Positions 1-6,226 are shown, counted from the first letter of the stretch. The stretch: DNA of 7,214 nucleotides from Candidatus Poseidoniaceae archaeon (GCA_029250345.1 JAQXFL010000064.1:1-7214), one strand, 5' to 3'. The notes: generated by a model not told the origin, from the sequence alone. Numbers and translations are program-made.

Positions 1-1002
1 CGCACTCAAGATGTTCGAATGACAAAGCGCGGTGTAGGTAGCATATCCGACACTGAAATGGTTCGGGGGTTGATTCTTGAACGGCGATTTGATTTGGACA
101 GAATGCCACGCCACTTGCCGCAAGGAAGCATCGCAGTACTCTCATGCCCAATTGCAGTCGAACAGAGCAGCAGAGATTCCGAGATTGAGATTTCATCACC
201 TGATCAATGGGTTGCTTTCATGGAGGCAGAAGAAGAACTTCTCCACAAGAAGGCTGAACAAGTCCTTTCCACTGGGGCATCGATCGTCATCTGTGCTGAA
301 GAAATAGATTCTCGTATCCTGCACAAGTTTGTTGATTCAGGATTATTTGCGTTAGGAGGTCTAGAACGGTCAGGTGCTGAAGACGTAGCCAAAGCTTCAG
401 GAGCCCAACTTATTGATCATCTCGACGATCTTGATGCCGCTTCACTCGGTCGCTTTGAATCGATGACTGTTGAGACGTTTGAGGGCGATGATGCCCGACG
501 AGAACGCCTCCACCTTGATTTCGGACTCAATGCAGGACTTGCTACAGTCGATGTTGGTGGTGGAGACGGTGTTGCCAGTGAAGAAATCATTCGCGGACTT
601 TACGATGCGTTGTGCTCGGTTACCAGTGCAATGGAAACAGGAGAAATTCTTCTTGGCGGCGGCAGCCTACACATCGCAGCCAGCCTTGCTGTCAAAGACG
701 CAGCCGAGGAACACGGTGGGAGGGAACGTCTTGCAATGGAAGCGTTTGCTCGTGCCCTCGAGTCAATACCTTCCACACTCATTTCGAATTCTGGAAACGA
801 CCAACTCGATCGATTGCTCGAACTACGTGCGCAACATCGTCAAGGAAACACAGATTTCGGAGTCACACAACCGGGTTTATGCGGCCAAGTAAGCGAGGCG
901 TGGGCAAGTGCCGAGACCCTTGCACACGCTTTTGAAGCGGCTTGTGAAACTGCATGTGGACTTCTACGCGTGGACCAAGTCATCTCATCACGCGGAGATT
1001 GA
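1..1002 (+). CDS. Thermosome (group II chaperonin, TCP-1/Cpn60) subunit, 5'-truncated
   Basis: C-terminal part of an ATP-dependent archaeal cytosolic chaperonin subunit; such subunits form double-ring complexes that fold proteins. The reading frame is open from the first base, so the gene begins upstream; a Met codon at base 19 is internal, because the residues around it (QDVRMTKRGVGSISDTEMVRG) already match the family's apical domain. About 200 N-terminal residues are missing, including the usual GDGTT ATP motif. Visible parts, numbered from base 1: apical domain (about 1-150, with the MPR and NCPI-like SCPI segments), intermediate domain around 165-205 with the conserved Asp in YDAL (residue 202), GGGS at 219-222, then the equatorial stretch GGRERLAMEAFARALESIP and the closing ETACGLLRVDQVI. 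Family assignment is firm. The segment that is normally IRGG is VDVGGG here, and the region before the C-terminus is short, suggesting a divergent paralogue. It stops 74 bases before the preferred purH start. Confidence 0.93.
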   Translation, partial: RTQDVRMTKRGVGSISDTEMVRGLILERRFDLDRMPRHLPQGSIAVLSCPIAVEQSSRDSEIEISSPDQWVAFMEAEEELLHKKAEQVLSTGASIVICAEEIDSRILHKFVDSGLFALGGLERSGAEDVAKASGAQLIDHLDDLDAASLGRFESMTVETFEGDDARRERLHLDFGLNAGLATVDVGGGDGVASEEIIRGLYDALCSVTSAMETGEILLGGGSLHIAASLAVKDAAEEHGGRERLAMEAFARALESIPSTLISNSGNDQLDRLLELRAQHRQGNTDFGVTQPGLCGQVSEAWASAETLAHAFEAACETACGLLRVDQVISSRGD

Positions 1003-1076
1003 GCCCTCGAAGGCCAACTTTCTTCGTCGCTATGTTCAATATCATCGGACCGATGGATTCGATAACGGGAATCTCA

Positions 1077-2720
1077 ATGAGCACCACCTCAGACCCTACG
1101 CCCCGTGCCCTTCTCAGCGTTTTCGACAAAACAGGTATTGTTGACTTTGCAACCGCTTTGTCGGAATTAGGATTCCAATTGGTGTCCACCGGTGGAACAG
1201 CCCGTACTCTACGCGATGCAGGGCTGGAAGTAATCGGCGTCTCTGATGTCACGGGCCATCCAGAAATCTTTGACGGCAGAGTCAAATCACTTCATCCCGC
1301 TATTCACGGCCCTCTTCTTGCTCGTCTTGAGTCAGAAGAGGATCAGAAAGGATTGCAAGAACTCGGTTATCCACCGATTCAAATCGTCGCATGCAACCTC
1401 TATCCTTTTTCGGCAGCTGCGGCACAAAAACCCCCACTGGCTGACCCCGCCCTTCTCGAAATGATTGACATAGGGGGTCCAACGATGGTTCGTGCATCAG
1501 CAAAGAATCATCGCAATGTCATTATTGCTTGCAACCCCCAAAGGTACGATGAGATTATTTCTGCCCTCCAAACCACAAACTCATCCGATGGTGTTTCCAT
1601 CGATATGAGACGCAGTCTGGCATTGGATGCTTACGAACACACTGCTGCATACGATTCTGCCATCGCAGATGAACTGCATGCTCGGTGGGTTGGTCGACCA
1701 GAACTCAGCGATGACACCGCTGTCCAAACCACTCGCCTGCCCGAAACGCTTCTTGCTTCAGCGGTCAAAACCCATTCTCTACGGTACGGTGAGAACAGCC
1801 ACCAAGCTGCGGCAATGTATACCGATCCACGTGAATTTGGAAACCACTCTACTCTCGTTACCGCTCATGTTGAGGGTGAAAAAGACATGTCATACAACAA
1901 CTACTCAGACGCTGACGCTACATTGCGCCTATGCCGTGCACTTTCGACAGATGAATGGCCGAACACACCCCATGCCTGCGTAATTGTCAAACACAACAAT
2001 CCCTGTGGAGCCGCTCTTGGTGTAACTCAAAAAGAAGCATATGAAGCAGCATTAGCCAGTGATCCAGAGTCAGCTTTTGGCTCAATAATTTGCTTTAACG
2101 AACCTCTCGAAGTTGACACAGCCAACGCCATGAGCGGGCTGTTCATCGAGGTACTCATGGCTCCCGCATACAACGAAGAGGCAAAGCAAATCGTCATGCA
2201 GAAGAAGAATCGGCGAATCCTTACAATTGAGTCTCCAAACAACCGCCTTGCCTCATTGGAGCGAATTCTTGTTCGCAAACCCATCGAGGGTGGCTGGTTG
2301 GTTCAAACAGAAGAAGCACCTGTGATCGATTGGGAGAAAGCGCGTGTTGTCACACAAAAAGCTCCCAGCGAATCTGAGATTGCGAGTATGAAGTTCGCTG
2401 TGCGAATCTGTGAACAGGTCAAGTCCAATGCCATCGTCATGGTTCAAGGTACCGCCACAGTAGGAATTGGACCAGGTCAAACCAGCAGAGTGGAAGCGGT
2501 TCGAATCGCCGCACGTAGAGCCGGCGAAAAGGCCAAGGGATGCGTACTCGCATCCGATGCGTTCTTCCCGTTCAAAGATGGACTTGAACAAGCAGCAAAT
2601 GCGGGAGCGTCGTCAATTGTTCAACCCGGTGGCTCGATTCGTGATCAGGAAGTCATCGATGCCGCTGACGAAATGGGCATTTCTATGTTGTTTACAGGGC
2701 ATCGTCTGTTCCGACATTGA
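1077..2720 (+). CDS. purH: Bifunctional AICAR formyltransferase / IMP cyclohydrolase PurH
   Basis: Catalyses the last two steps of de novo IMP synthesis in the cytosol: formylation of AICAR using 10-formyl-tetrahydrofolate, then ring closure to IMP. At 547 residues it is close to the usual 510-550. The N-terminal MGS-like cyclohydrolase domain (about 10-150) opens with RALLSVFDKTGI and carries GRVKSLHPAIHGPLLAR (Lys at 70) and EMIDIGGPTMVRASAKN. The transferase domain follows with LRYGENSHQ (235-243), MSYNNYSDADA, the catalytic KHNNPCG (Lys305, His306), DPESAFGSII, and the C-terminal ASDAFFPF, QPGGSIRDQEVI and FTGHRLFRH. The start at 1077 was chosen because the family begins just before RALLS; in-frame ATGs at 1032 and 1053 would add 15 or 8 residues, and none has a strong Shine-Dalgarno. 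The gene appears complete and intact. It probably follows the chaperonin gene in the same direction. Most archaea use PurP/PurO instead, so this bacterial-type enzyme points to old lateral acquisition (inference). Confidence 0.97.
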   Translation: MSTTSDPTPRALLSVFDKTGIVDFATALSELGFQLVSTGGTARTLRDAGLEVIGVSDVTGHPEIFDGRVKSLHPAIHGPLLARLESEEDQKGLQELGYPPIQIVACNLYPFSAAAAQKPPLADPALLEMIDIGGPTMVRASAKNHRNVIIACNPQRYDEIISALQTTNSSDGVSIDMRRSLALDAYEHTAAYDSAIADELHARWVGRPELSDDTAVQTTRLPETLLASAVKTHSLRYGENSHQAAAMYTDPREFGNHSTLVTAHVEGEKDMSYNNYSDADATLRLCRALSTDEWPNTPHACVIVKHNNPCGAALGVTQKEAYEAALASDPESAFGSIICFNEPLEVDTANAMSGLFIEVLMAPAYNEEAKQIVMQKKNRRILTIESPNNRLASLERILVRKPIEGGWLVQTEEAPVIDWEKARVVTQKAPSESEIASMKFAVRICEQVKSNAIVMVQGTATVGIGPGQTSRVEAVRIAARRAGEKAKGCVLASDAFFPFKDGLEQAANAGASSIVQPGGSIRDQEVIDAADEMGISMLFTGHRLFRH

Positions 2721-2760
2721 ACCCTGTCCAGTTAAGCACTATGCCCGAGCCCCTAGGAGC

Positions 2761-2943
2761 ATGGGCCATCTCAAAGACCTGAATATCTCTTATTTTGCTC
2801 ACCTTGCTCAAGCCTGGAAGATGGCCTTTTGGTTCGGTTTTGGTGCATTTCGACTTCTTCTTCACGGAGTTGTTCCAAATTTCGACTCTCAAGCAGGGTA
2901 TTCAACAGTTCAGAAGTATACGGGTACGCCAAAAGAAGATTAG
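2761..2943 (+). CDS. Small DUF6356-like protein, 60 residues
   Basis: A short protein that starts 40 bases after the purH stop. Its sequence resembles my recollection of the DUF6356 family: an N-terminal HLKDLNISYFAHLAQAWK helix with the Tyr-x-x-His pattern (Tyr11, His14), a hydrophobic or amphipathic segment MAFWFGFGAFRLLLHG (21-36), and the HGVVPNF motif (His35, Pro39) before a polar tail. Function is unknown; the hydrophobic stretch suggests membrane association. The ATG at 2761 was chosen because the similarity begins just after it. An AGGAG lies only one base upstream, too close for a normal ribosome binding site, so translation may be leaderless or coupled to purH. The frame is open further upstream, but only as an overlap of purH in another phase. 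The stop codon TAG overlaps the stop of the opposing DUF454 gene by three bases (2940-2943 reads TTAG). The family match is from memory and needs a profile search. Confidence 0.72.
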   Translation: MGHLKDLNISYFAHLAQAWKMAFWFGFGAFRLLLHGVVPNFDSQAGYSTVQKYTGTPKED

Positions 2944-3446
2944 GCAGTGGTTGGAACTTTCCATCCGACCCACCATACTCCGATAATGGCAACGACTGCA
3001 ATCAAAGCCTGGCCGAATCCTGGGTCGCCAGCTTTGGTAATGACGTAGATAGAACCAATTGAAGCCAAGCATATGACTCCACCAATGACAATTTTTGAGT
3101 GGAAAGGCAGTGATTTACCTGAGCGATAGTATTCGAGCAGTACCGCACCAAACATCGGATTGGTAAGCAACCATTTGAACATTTTTTTACTCGACCGAGC
3201 ATAACAATAAGCGGAGAGAACCAACCAAGAAGTCGTTGGCCAGCCGGGTAAAAAGATGCCAATGATTGCGAACAGAACTCCAATACTTCCGACAGTAATC
3301 CATATTCCTCTTACAAAGGGATTACGCGATGGCTTATGTTGATTCAACACCGTCTCAATTATCTCTTCCTCAGAAAGACCGAAAAATGGATCAGGCTGTT
3401 GAGTCTCCGATTCCTCGCCAGATTTTGAATGAGTCGACTCAGCCAT
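2940..3446 (-). CDS. DUF454 (YbaN-like) integral membrane protein
   Basis: A 168-residue membrane protein of the DUF454/YbaN family, whose biochemical role is not established. Residues 1-45 are a polar, acidic, probably cytoplasmic N-terminus. A hydrophobic helix covers about 47-66, followed by the family signature GIFLPGWPTTSWLVLSAYCYARSS (63-86; the family pattern is LPLLPTTPFLLLAAFCFARSS), then KWLLTNPMFG and YYRSGKSLPFHSKI. Two more hydrophobic helices lie near 118-136 and 145-162. The start is the ATG at 3446, which has an ideal AAGGAGG (3454-3460) seven bases upstream; a GTG two codons earlier (3452) would sit one base from that site and is rejected. Compared with short bacterial members of about 120 residues, the acidic N-terminal tail is an addition. 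It is convergent with the small DUF6356-like gene and divergent from purN. Confidence 0.88.
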   Translation of the reverse strand: MAESTHSKSGEESETQQPDPFFGLSEEEIIETVLNQHKPSRNPFVRGIWITVGSIGVLFAIIGIFLPGWPTTSWLVLSAYCYARSSKKMFKWLLTNPMFGAVLLEYYRSGKSLPFHSKIVIGGVICLASIGSIYVITKAGDPGFGQALIAVVAIIGVWWVGWKVPTTA

Positions 3447-3453
3447 GCCCACT

Positions 3454-3460
3454 CCTCCTT
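3454..3460 (-). promoter_or_regulatory. Shine-Dalgarno of the DUF454 gene
   Basis: The minus strand reads AAGGAGG, seven bases before ATG 3446. It is the strongest ribosome binding site in the window and decides the start in favour of 3446 over GTG 3452. Confidence 0.8.
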
Positions 3461-3543
3461 GTCTGTGCCTACAGTCGAACCCCGAAAAAGGGTTGGGCGC
3501 GAATACCCGAAGACCTCAAGGCTCTCTCACCTTACCCAGTATC

Positions 3544-4173
3544 ATGGGCAGCCGTGAGTGGGTATTGCGGCAAGGTTCAGCCAAAGAACCGATTCGATGC
3601 GCTATTTTCATCTCCGGTTCTGGTTCCGGTATGGTGGCCATGATCCGTTACCAACAAGCAAATCCTTCATGCGGGCATGAGACCAGCCTTGTGATTTCAG
3701 ACCGACCTGAGGCTAAAGGACTCGATAGGGCAACAGCGTTGGGCGTTGAGTCTGTATGCGTTCCATTGCCCTCCGAGATTTCAGACTCGAACCAAAAGCG
3801 AGCAATCCATGAAAAACGCATACTCGAACTTCTTGCAGAATCGAACATCGAGCTCGTACTTTTGAGTGGATACATGCGTTTAATGTCGCCGAGTTTTGTT
3901 GAACAATGGGCGCCTTACCTCATCAATATCCATCCATCTCTTCTTCCTGCTTTCCCCGGGGCGCACGCTCATCGCGATGTCCTCATGTCCGGAGTTCATG
4001 TTTCAGGTTGCACCGTTCACCATGTTGATGCAGGCATGGATACCGGCGAAATTCTCGGTCAATGCAGAGTGCCGGTTTTTTCCGACGACGACGAGTCTTC
4101 GCTCGCAGAGCGAGTGAAAATCGAAGAACACCGCCTTTATCCAACTGTTATTGACTATTTGGTCAAGCAGTAA
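3544..4173 (+). CDS. purN: Phosphoribosylglycinamide formyltransferase PurN
   Basis: Transfers the formyl group of 10-formyl-tetrahydrofolate to GAR, giving FGAR, the third step of purine synthesis. The 209-residue protein (usual length about 190-215) has the phosphate-binding loop IFISGSGSGMVAMI near the N-terminus, SDRPEAKGLDRA, LLSGYMRLMSPSFV, and the catalytic NIHPSLLPAFPGAHAH with Asn128 and His130. The catalytic Asp is Asp166 in VDAGMDTGEIL, aligned with Asp144 of the E. coli enzyme. It ends RVKIEEHRLYPTVIDYLVKQ, the normal C-terminus. ATG 3544 is the closest in-frame ATG to the conserved core and leaves 14 extra residues; ATG 3445 would add 33 more non-conserved residues and overlap the DUF454 start codon on the other strand. 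No Shine-Dalgarno is seen before 3544. Its stop lies one base from the stop of the opposing mobA-like gene. It shares the purine pathway with purH but not a strand-continuous operon with it. Confidence 0.93.
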   Translation: MGSREWVLRQGSAKEPIRCAIFISGSGSGMVAMIRYQQANPSCGHETSLVISDRPEAKGLDRATALGVESVCVPLPSEISDSNQKRAIHEKRILELLAESNIELVLLSGYMRLMSPSFVEQWAPYLINIHPSLLPAFPGAHAHRDVLMSGVHVSGCTVHHVDAGMDTGEILGQCRVPVFSDDDESSLAERVKIEEHRLYPTVIDYLVKQ

Positions 4174-4174
4174 C

Positions 4175-4666
4175 TCAATCCACAGGTGAGTTGAAATTTT
4201 TCATTTGACGGGAGAGCAGACCAAGATCCAGACTTTCTAAATCTTGAAAGAGAGATGATACAGTACCGTTGCTTTTCCTCATCGTCCATTCCTTTGGGCA
4301 GTTCGCAAGCAGCGGTTGCCTGTTTCCTTCCTCATCAACTGGGACCCCCCCACCACTCGAAAGCAGCCGTTGCAACCCTTCTTTTTCAAGATTGAAAGCA
4401 TCGCAACAAATGAGTTGGACATCCCCTTCAATCAAAGAAAAAGCCCATTCAATCACATCGCTCAAAGTATCACAAGCGAGAGGGTCAGCCCAAACTTCGC
4501 CTTTGAACATACGTTCACGTTCCTTCGCCCCACATAGCGTAACGATTCTGTCAGCATGACACTGAATGGCTAATTGGCGTAACCGCTCTACTCCACCGCG
4601 CATCAAGGCTTTGTCTGTACCCATTCGCCGACTCCTACCTCCGGCAAGCAGCAGAACCGTGACCAT
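4175..4666 (-). CDS. Short MobA-like nucleotidyltransferase
   Basis: A 163-residue protein with the MobA/GT-A nucleotidyltransferase N-terminal signature LLLAGGRSRRMGTDKALM (5-22), which in MobA binds GTP for making molybdopterin guanine dinucleotide. A central Asp in LICCDAFNL corresponds to the metal-binding CDxP/CDTP motif, GNRQPLLANCP matches the mid-domain QPL segment, and the very end, MKNFNSPVD, looks like the family's NxNTPEDL cut off after its Asp. It is shorter than the usual 190-200 residues, and the GPLAG-type motif expected after the first Asp reads LACDTLSDVIEW instead. The true substrate is therefore uncertain, and no other molybdenum cofactor gene lies nearby. It is the last gene of the leftward cluster. 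A GAGG (minus strand, 4674-4677) seven bases before ATG 4666 overlaps the previous gene's stop codon, implying translational coupling. Confidence 0.8.
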   Translation of the reverse strand: MVTVLLLAGGRSRRMGTDKALMRGGVERLRQLAIQCHADRIVTLCGAKERERMFKGEVWADPLACDTLSDVIEWAFSLIEGDVQLICCDAFNLEKEGLQRLLSSGGGVPVDEEGNRQPLLANCPKEWTMRKSNGTVSSLFQDLESLDLGLLSRQMKNFNSPVD

Positions 4667-4675
4667 TTGAGGACC

Positions 4676-4885
4676 TCAGGTGAGTGTTTCAAGGCCATCG
4701 AGTGCCGACTCCAATTCTGCAAGGAGGCTTCGAACTCTGTCGAGCAACGCCTTTCTTTCTCGACTTGAGCGAGCTTCAGGCAACCATTCCAATAATCGGC
4801 GAACATCTTGAGCATCACGGGTCACGGTCCATTGCAGGACAGACTCAAGGACCGGGTCTTCCGTCGGCAGAAATCGCTCACTCAT
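4676..4885 (-). CDS. Small charged helical protein, 69 residues, unknown function
   Basis: I do not recognise this family. The 69-residue protein starts MSERFLPTEDPVLESVLQWT and ends LLAELESALDGLETLT. It is rich in Arg, Glu, Asp and Leu, has no Cys, and from about residue 25 to the end shows a Leu-spaced, strongly charged pattern that suggests amphipathic helices or a short coiled coil (LLEWLPEARSSRERKALLDR, then VRSLLAELESALDGL). ATG 4885 was chosen because it has AGGA six bases upstream and follows the preceding stop by 25 bases; the frame could be extended upstream to 4984, but that would overlap the preceding gene and add residues with no helical character. The next gene's ribosome binding site overlaps its stop. 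Its place between two clearly coding genes, with tight junctions, supports it being real. Confidence 0.68.
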   Translation of the reverse strand: MSERFLPTEDPVLESVLQWTVTRDAQDVRRLLEWLPEARSSRERKALLDRVRSLLAELESALDGLETLT

Positions 4886-4910
4886 GGTAAATCCTATGCT
4901 TGGAGGGGCT

Positions 4911-5546
4911 TCAATTCTCCTGTGAAAGCAAACGGTTTCGAATCCTTTCAAACAGTTCTCCTCCACCCGGAGCGGTTGTGACAACGCCTCGGATTGGACC
5001 AGGTTTTTCTGACCGTAATGAAATAAACAATACTGCCACTTGATGCCATAGTTTACTTTGACCTGCCATGGCCATTATCCATTCATCATCAGGTACTTCA
5101 TGGCCGCCACGCAGCATTTCTTCTCCAATTTCAAGAAGAGCACCGAGCGGCTCACTTTCACCGAGCATATGGATCAACGCCATCCAAGGAGATTCTCCCA
5201 ACTCCTCTTCAGACATGTTAGCGAGCAGCAAACCAACCAAAACCAAGTCTTCCTGTCCGTGACGTTTCCATAATGCAGGGATGAGTTTCGCTATACGGCG
5301 ATGGGAGTTTTCTCCACTCGTGAGAATCCAAGAAGCGATATCTCGTAGCTCGGGATTTGGGCAACCGTAATGGAAGGCGTAACCGCCTGCATTCGCCAGC
5401 AAGTCAGTGGATGGTTTTGCCATCATTCCTGGGACGCCAGCAGCGTAAGCACCCCTCAAAAATTTGAGGGTTTTGCGTTTTGAGCGAAGAAGTTTTGGTT
5501 GTGGCTCACCGAGGTACAGCGCTACCTTTTCATTCACTTCGACCAC
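4911..5546 (-). CDS. Conserved-looking all-helical protein (possible HEAT-like), unknown function
   Basis: No certain family. The protein of about 211 residues has no signal peptide or convincing membrane helix. A basic N-terminal stretch, KLLRSKRKTLKFLRG (18-32), is followed by a run of helices, including NPELRDIASWILTSGENSHR (64-83) and RRIAKLIPALWKRHGQEDLV with VGLLLANM (83-111), then WMALIHMLGE, LGALLEIGEEMLRGG and DDEWIMAMAGQSKLWHQVAVLF. The helical-pair layout and the RHGQEDLVLVGLLLANM segment loosely recall HEAT-like DNA alkylation repair (AlkD) proteins, but no catalytic residues can be assigned, so this is only a suggestion. Two GTG starts are possible: 5546, overlapping the upstream gene by 17 bases, and 5537 (MNEKVALYL), overlapping by 8 and with a GGTGG-like site just upstream. 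Either way it is coupled to the TerB-like gene. A perfect 8-bp hairpin lies inside its early coding region. Confidence 0.75.
   Translation of the reverse strand: MVEVNEKVALYLGEPQPKLLRSKRKTLKFLRGAYAAGVPGMMAKPSTDLLANAGGYAFHYGCPNPELRDIASWILTSGENSHRRIAKLIPALWKRHGQEDLVLVGLLLANMSEEELGESPWMALIHMLGESEPLGALLEIGEEMLRGGHEVPDDEWIMAMAGQSKLWHQVAVLFISLRSEKPGPIRGVVTTAPGGGELFERIRNRLLSQEN
5453..5470. repeat. Perfect 8-bp inverted repeat inside the helical-protein gene
   Basis: CCCTCAAA, two As, TTTGAGGG. On the plus strand it is followed by TTTTGCGTTTT, giving an intrinsic-terminator shape antisense to the gene. On the minus-strand mRNA it would be a hairpin about 75-95 bases after the start codon, coding for part of KTLKFLR. 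It may be chance. Confidence 0.5.
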
Positions 5547-6021
5547 CGTCAGTGGCCTTTTTCCTCACCGTATCAAAAATATCTCCAACGAGGCCCACGG
5601 AATCTCGTAATGTGTGGAGCATTTTATCAACAACACCGGGGTCTTCGAATTTTTCTTTTACAATTTCGCGCAGTCTTGTTTCAATAGCTTCGTGTTCATC
5701 ATTATCGATTTCAAAGACTGAACGGAGGTGGGCGAGAACACGAAACTCATCTCGGGAGAGCGACGCATTGACAATGGCAACTTCGAAAACTTTGGTGTAG
5801 ACTTCCCGTGCTTCCTCAATGCTCACCAGTTCTCCAGGTGCCGATTCTTCATTGGCCTGTATGGCTCTGTAAATTTCTGCAGGTTGCTCCTCGGTAAGTC
5901 CGAGAGCACTTGCGAGTTTGATGGTAAGTCTCTTTTCTTCCCGTGTGAGGCGACCGTCACCGAGCATCACTTCCACGGTGCTGCGAAACACATCTAAATT
6001 TCGAGAATTAGAGGTCGTCAC
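5530..6021 (-). CDS. TerB-like (tellurite-resistance TerB / DjlA N-terminal fold) protein
   Basis: A 163-residue soluble, acidic protein. Residues 14-50 read as the TerB-like pattern: a helix ending VMLGDGRLTREEKRL (18-32), then LASALGLTEEQPAEIY. A second copy follows at about 75-115 (VFEVAIVNASLSRDEFRVLAHLRSVFEI), so two acidic helical hairpins appear to be stacked, as in TerB-like domains that have been proposed to bind metal or membrane-associated partners. The C-terminal third (REIVKEKFEDPGVVDKMLHT) is helical with a basic end. No tellurite genes (terC, terD) are visible, so the name describes fold only. The start is the GTG at 6021 with no clear Shine-Dalgarno; MLGDGR (Met19) is too far into the domain to be the start. 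It heads the four-gene leftward cluster and is divergent from dnaG across about 210 bases. Its stop overlaps the start of the next gene. Confidence 0.8.
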   Translation of the reverse strand: MTTSNSRNLDVFRSTVEVMLGDGRLTREEKRLTIKLASALGLTEEQPAEIYRAIQANEESAPGELVSIEEAREVYTKVFEVAIVNASLSRDEFRVLAHLRSVFEIDNDEHEAIETRLREIVKEKFEDPGVVDKMLHTLRDSVGLVGDIFDTVRKKATDGGRSE

Positions 6022-6073
6022 GCGCTAAGGGACGGCCTTCATGTTCTTGAATCTCTTGTATGTTCAAAGTTTG

Positions 6074-6096
6074 ATTTTACCTGTAAATATGTAAGA
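6074..6096. promoter_or_regulatory. Possible divergent promoter (AT-rich, TATA-like)
   Basis: The stretch around TTTTACCTGTAAATATG is the most AT-rich part of the divergent gap between the TerB-like gene and dnaG. TGTAAATATG (6082-6091) could be an archaeal TATA box for dnaG, placing transcription start near 6112-6118. Its complement CATATTTACA could serve the leftward cluster with a start near 6058. This rests on composition and spacing only. Confidence 0.3.
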
Positions 6097-6104
6097 GGAT
6101 TCAA

Positions 6105-6110
6105 AAGGAG
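6105..6110 (+). promoter_or_regulatory. Shine-Dalgarno before an upstream in-frame GTG
   Basis: AAGGAG lies seven bases before the GTG at 6118. That GTG is in frame with dnaG, and the 39 codons up to ATG 6235 contain no stop. Either dnaG has an alternative longer form, or this is a translated leader that runs into dnaG. Confidence 0.5.
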
Positions 6111-6181
6111 TTGACCCGTGGACCAACTATCCACCTCCCTTTCACGCATTGTGACTTTGTCGCATATGCAGCAAATGCATG

Positions 6182-6202
6182 ATGGGCCTCGGCCCATTTT
6201 TT
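6182..6202 (+). terminator. Terminator-like or attenuator-like hairpin with T6 tract upstream of dnaG
   Basis: ATGGGCC, loop TC, GGCCCAT: a perfect 7-bp GC-rich inverted repeat whose right arm runs into TTTTTT (6197-6202). It lies 32 bases before ATG 6235 and inside the frame that starts at GTG 6118. Euryarchaeal RNA polymerase stops mainly at oligo-T, so the tract alone could cause partial termination. Because dnaG immediately follows and no rightward gene precedes it, an attenuator or leader structure is more likely than an end-of-gene terminator. Shape is seen directly; function is inferred. Confidence 0.45.
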
Positions 6203-6221
6203 GGAACGGGATGTCGATAGT

Positions 6222-6226
6222 AGGAG
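6222..6226 (+). promoter_or_regulatory. Shine-Dalgarno of the conventional dnaG start
   Basis: AGGAG lies eight bases before ATG 6235, good spacing, and supports 6235 as the main start. Confidence 0.7.

Noticed and set aside
470..1144. Several plus-strand frames of 78-140 residues inside the thermosome gene
   Set aside because: They overlap the thermosome frame in other phases, with Arg/Ser/Cys-rich products typical of shadows.
2467..2760. Upstream extension of the small DUF6356-like gene's frame
   Set aside because: This part overlaps the conserved C-terminal purH sequence in another phase and reads as a low-quality shadow; only 2761-2943 looks like protein.
3478..3494. AACCC/GGGTT inverted repeat with a 7-base loop in the DUF454-purN gap
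   Set aside because: Only five base pairs and no T tract; likely chance.
3445..3543. N-terminal extension of PurN from ATG 3445
   Set aside because: The extra 33 residues have no family counterpart, and the ATG overlaps the DUF454 start codon on the other strand, so the start at 3544 is preferred.
4668..4678. TGAGG-A-CCTCA inverted repeat at the mobA-like ribosome binding site
   Set aside because: A one-base loop cannot form a stable hairpin; explained by the Shine-Dalgarno and stop codon lying together.
4886..4984. Upstream extension of the 69-residue protein to 4984
   Set aside because: It overlaps the end of the preceding gene and adds a Cys-containing segment unlike the charged helical remainder; ATG 4885 has better spacing.
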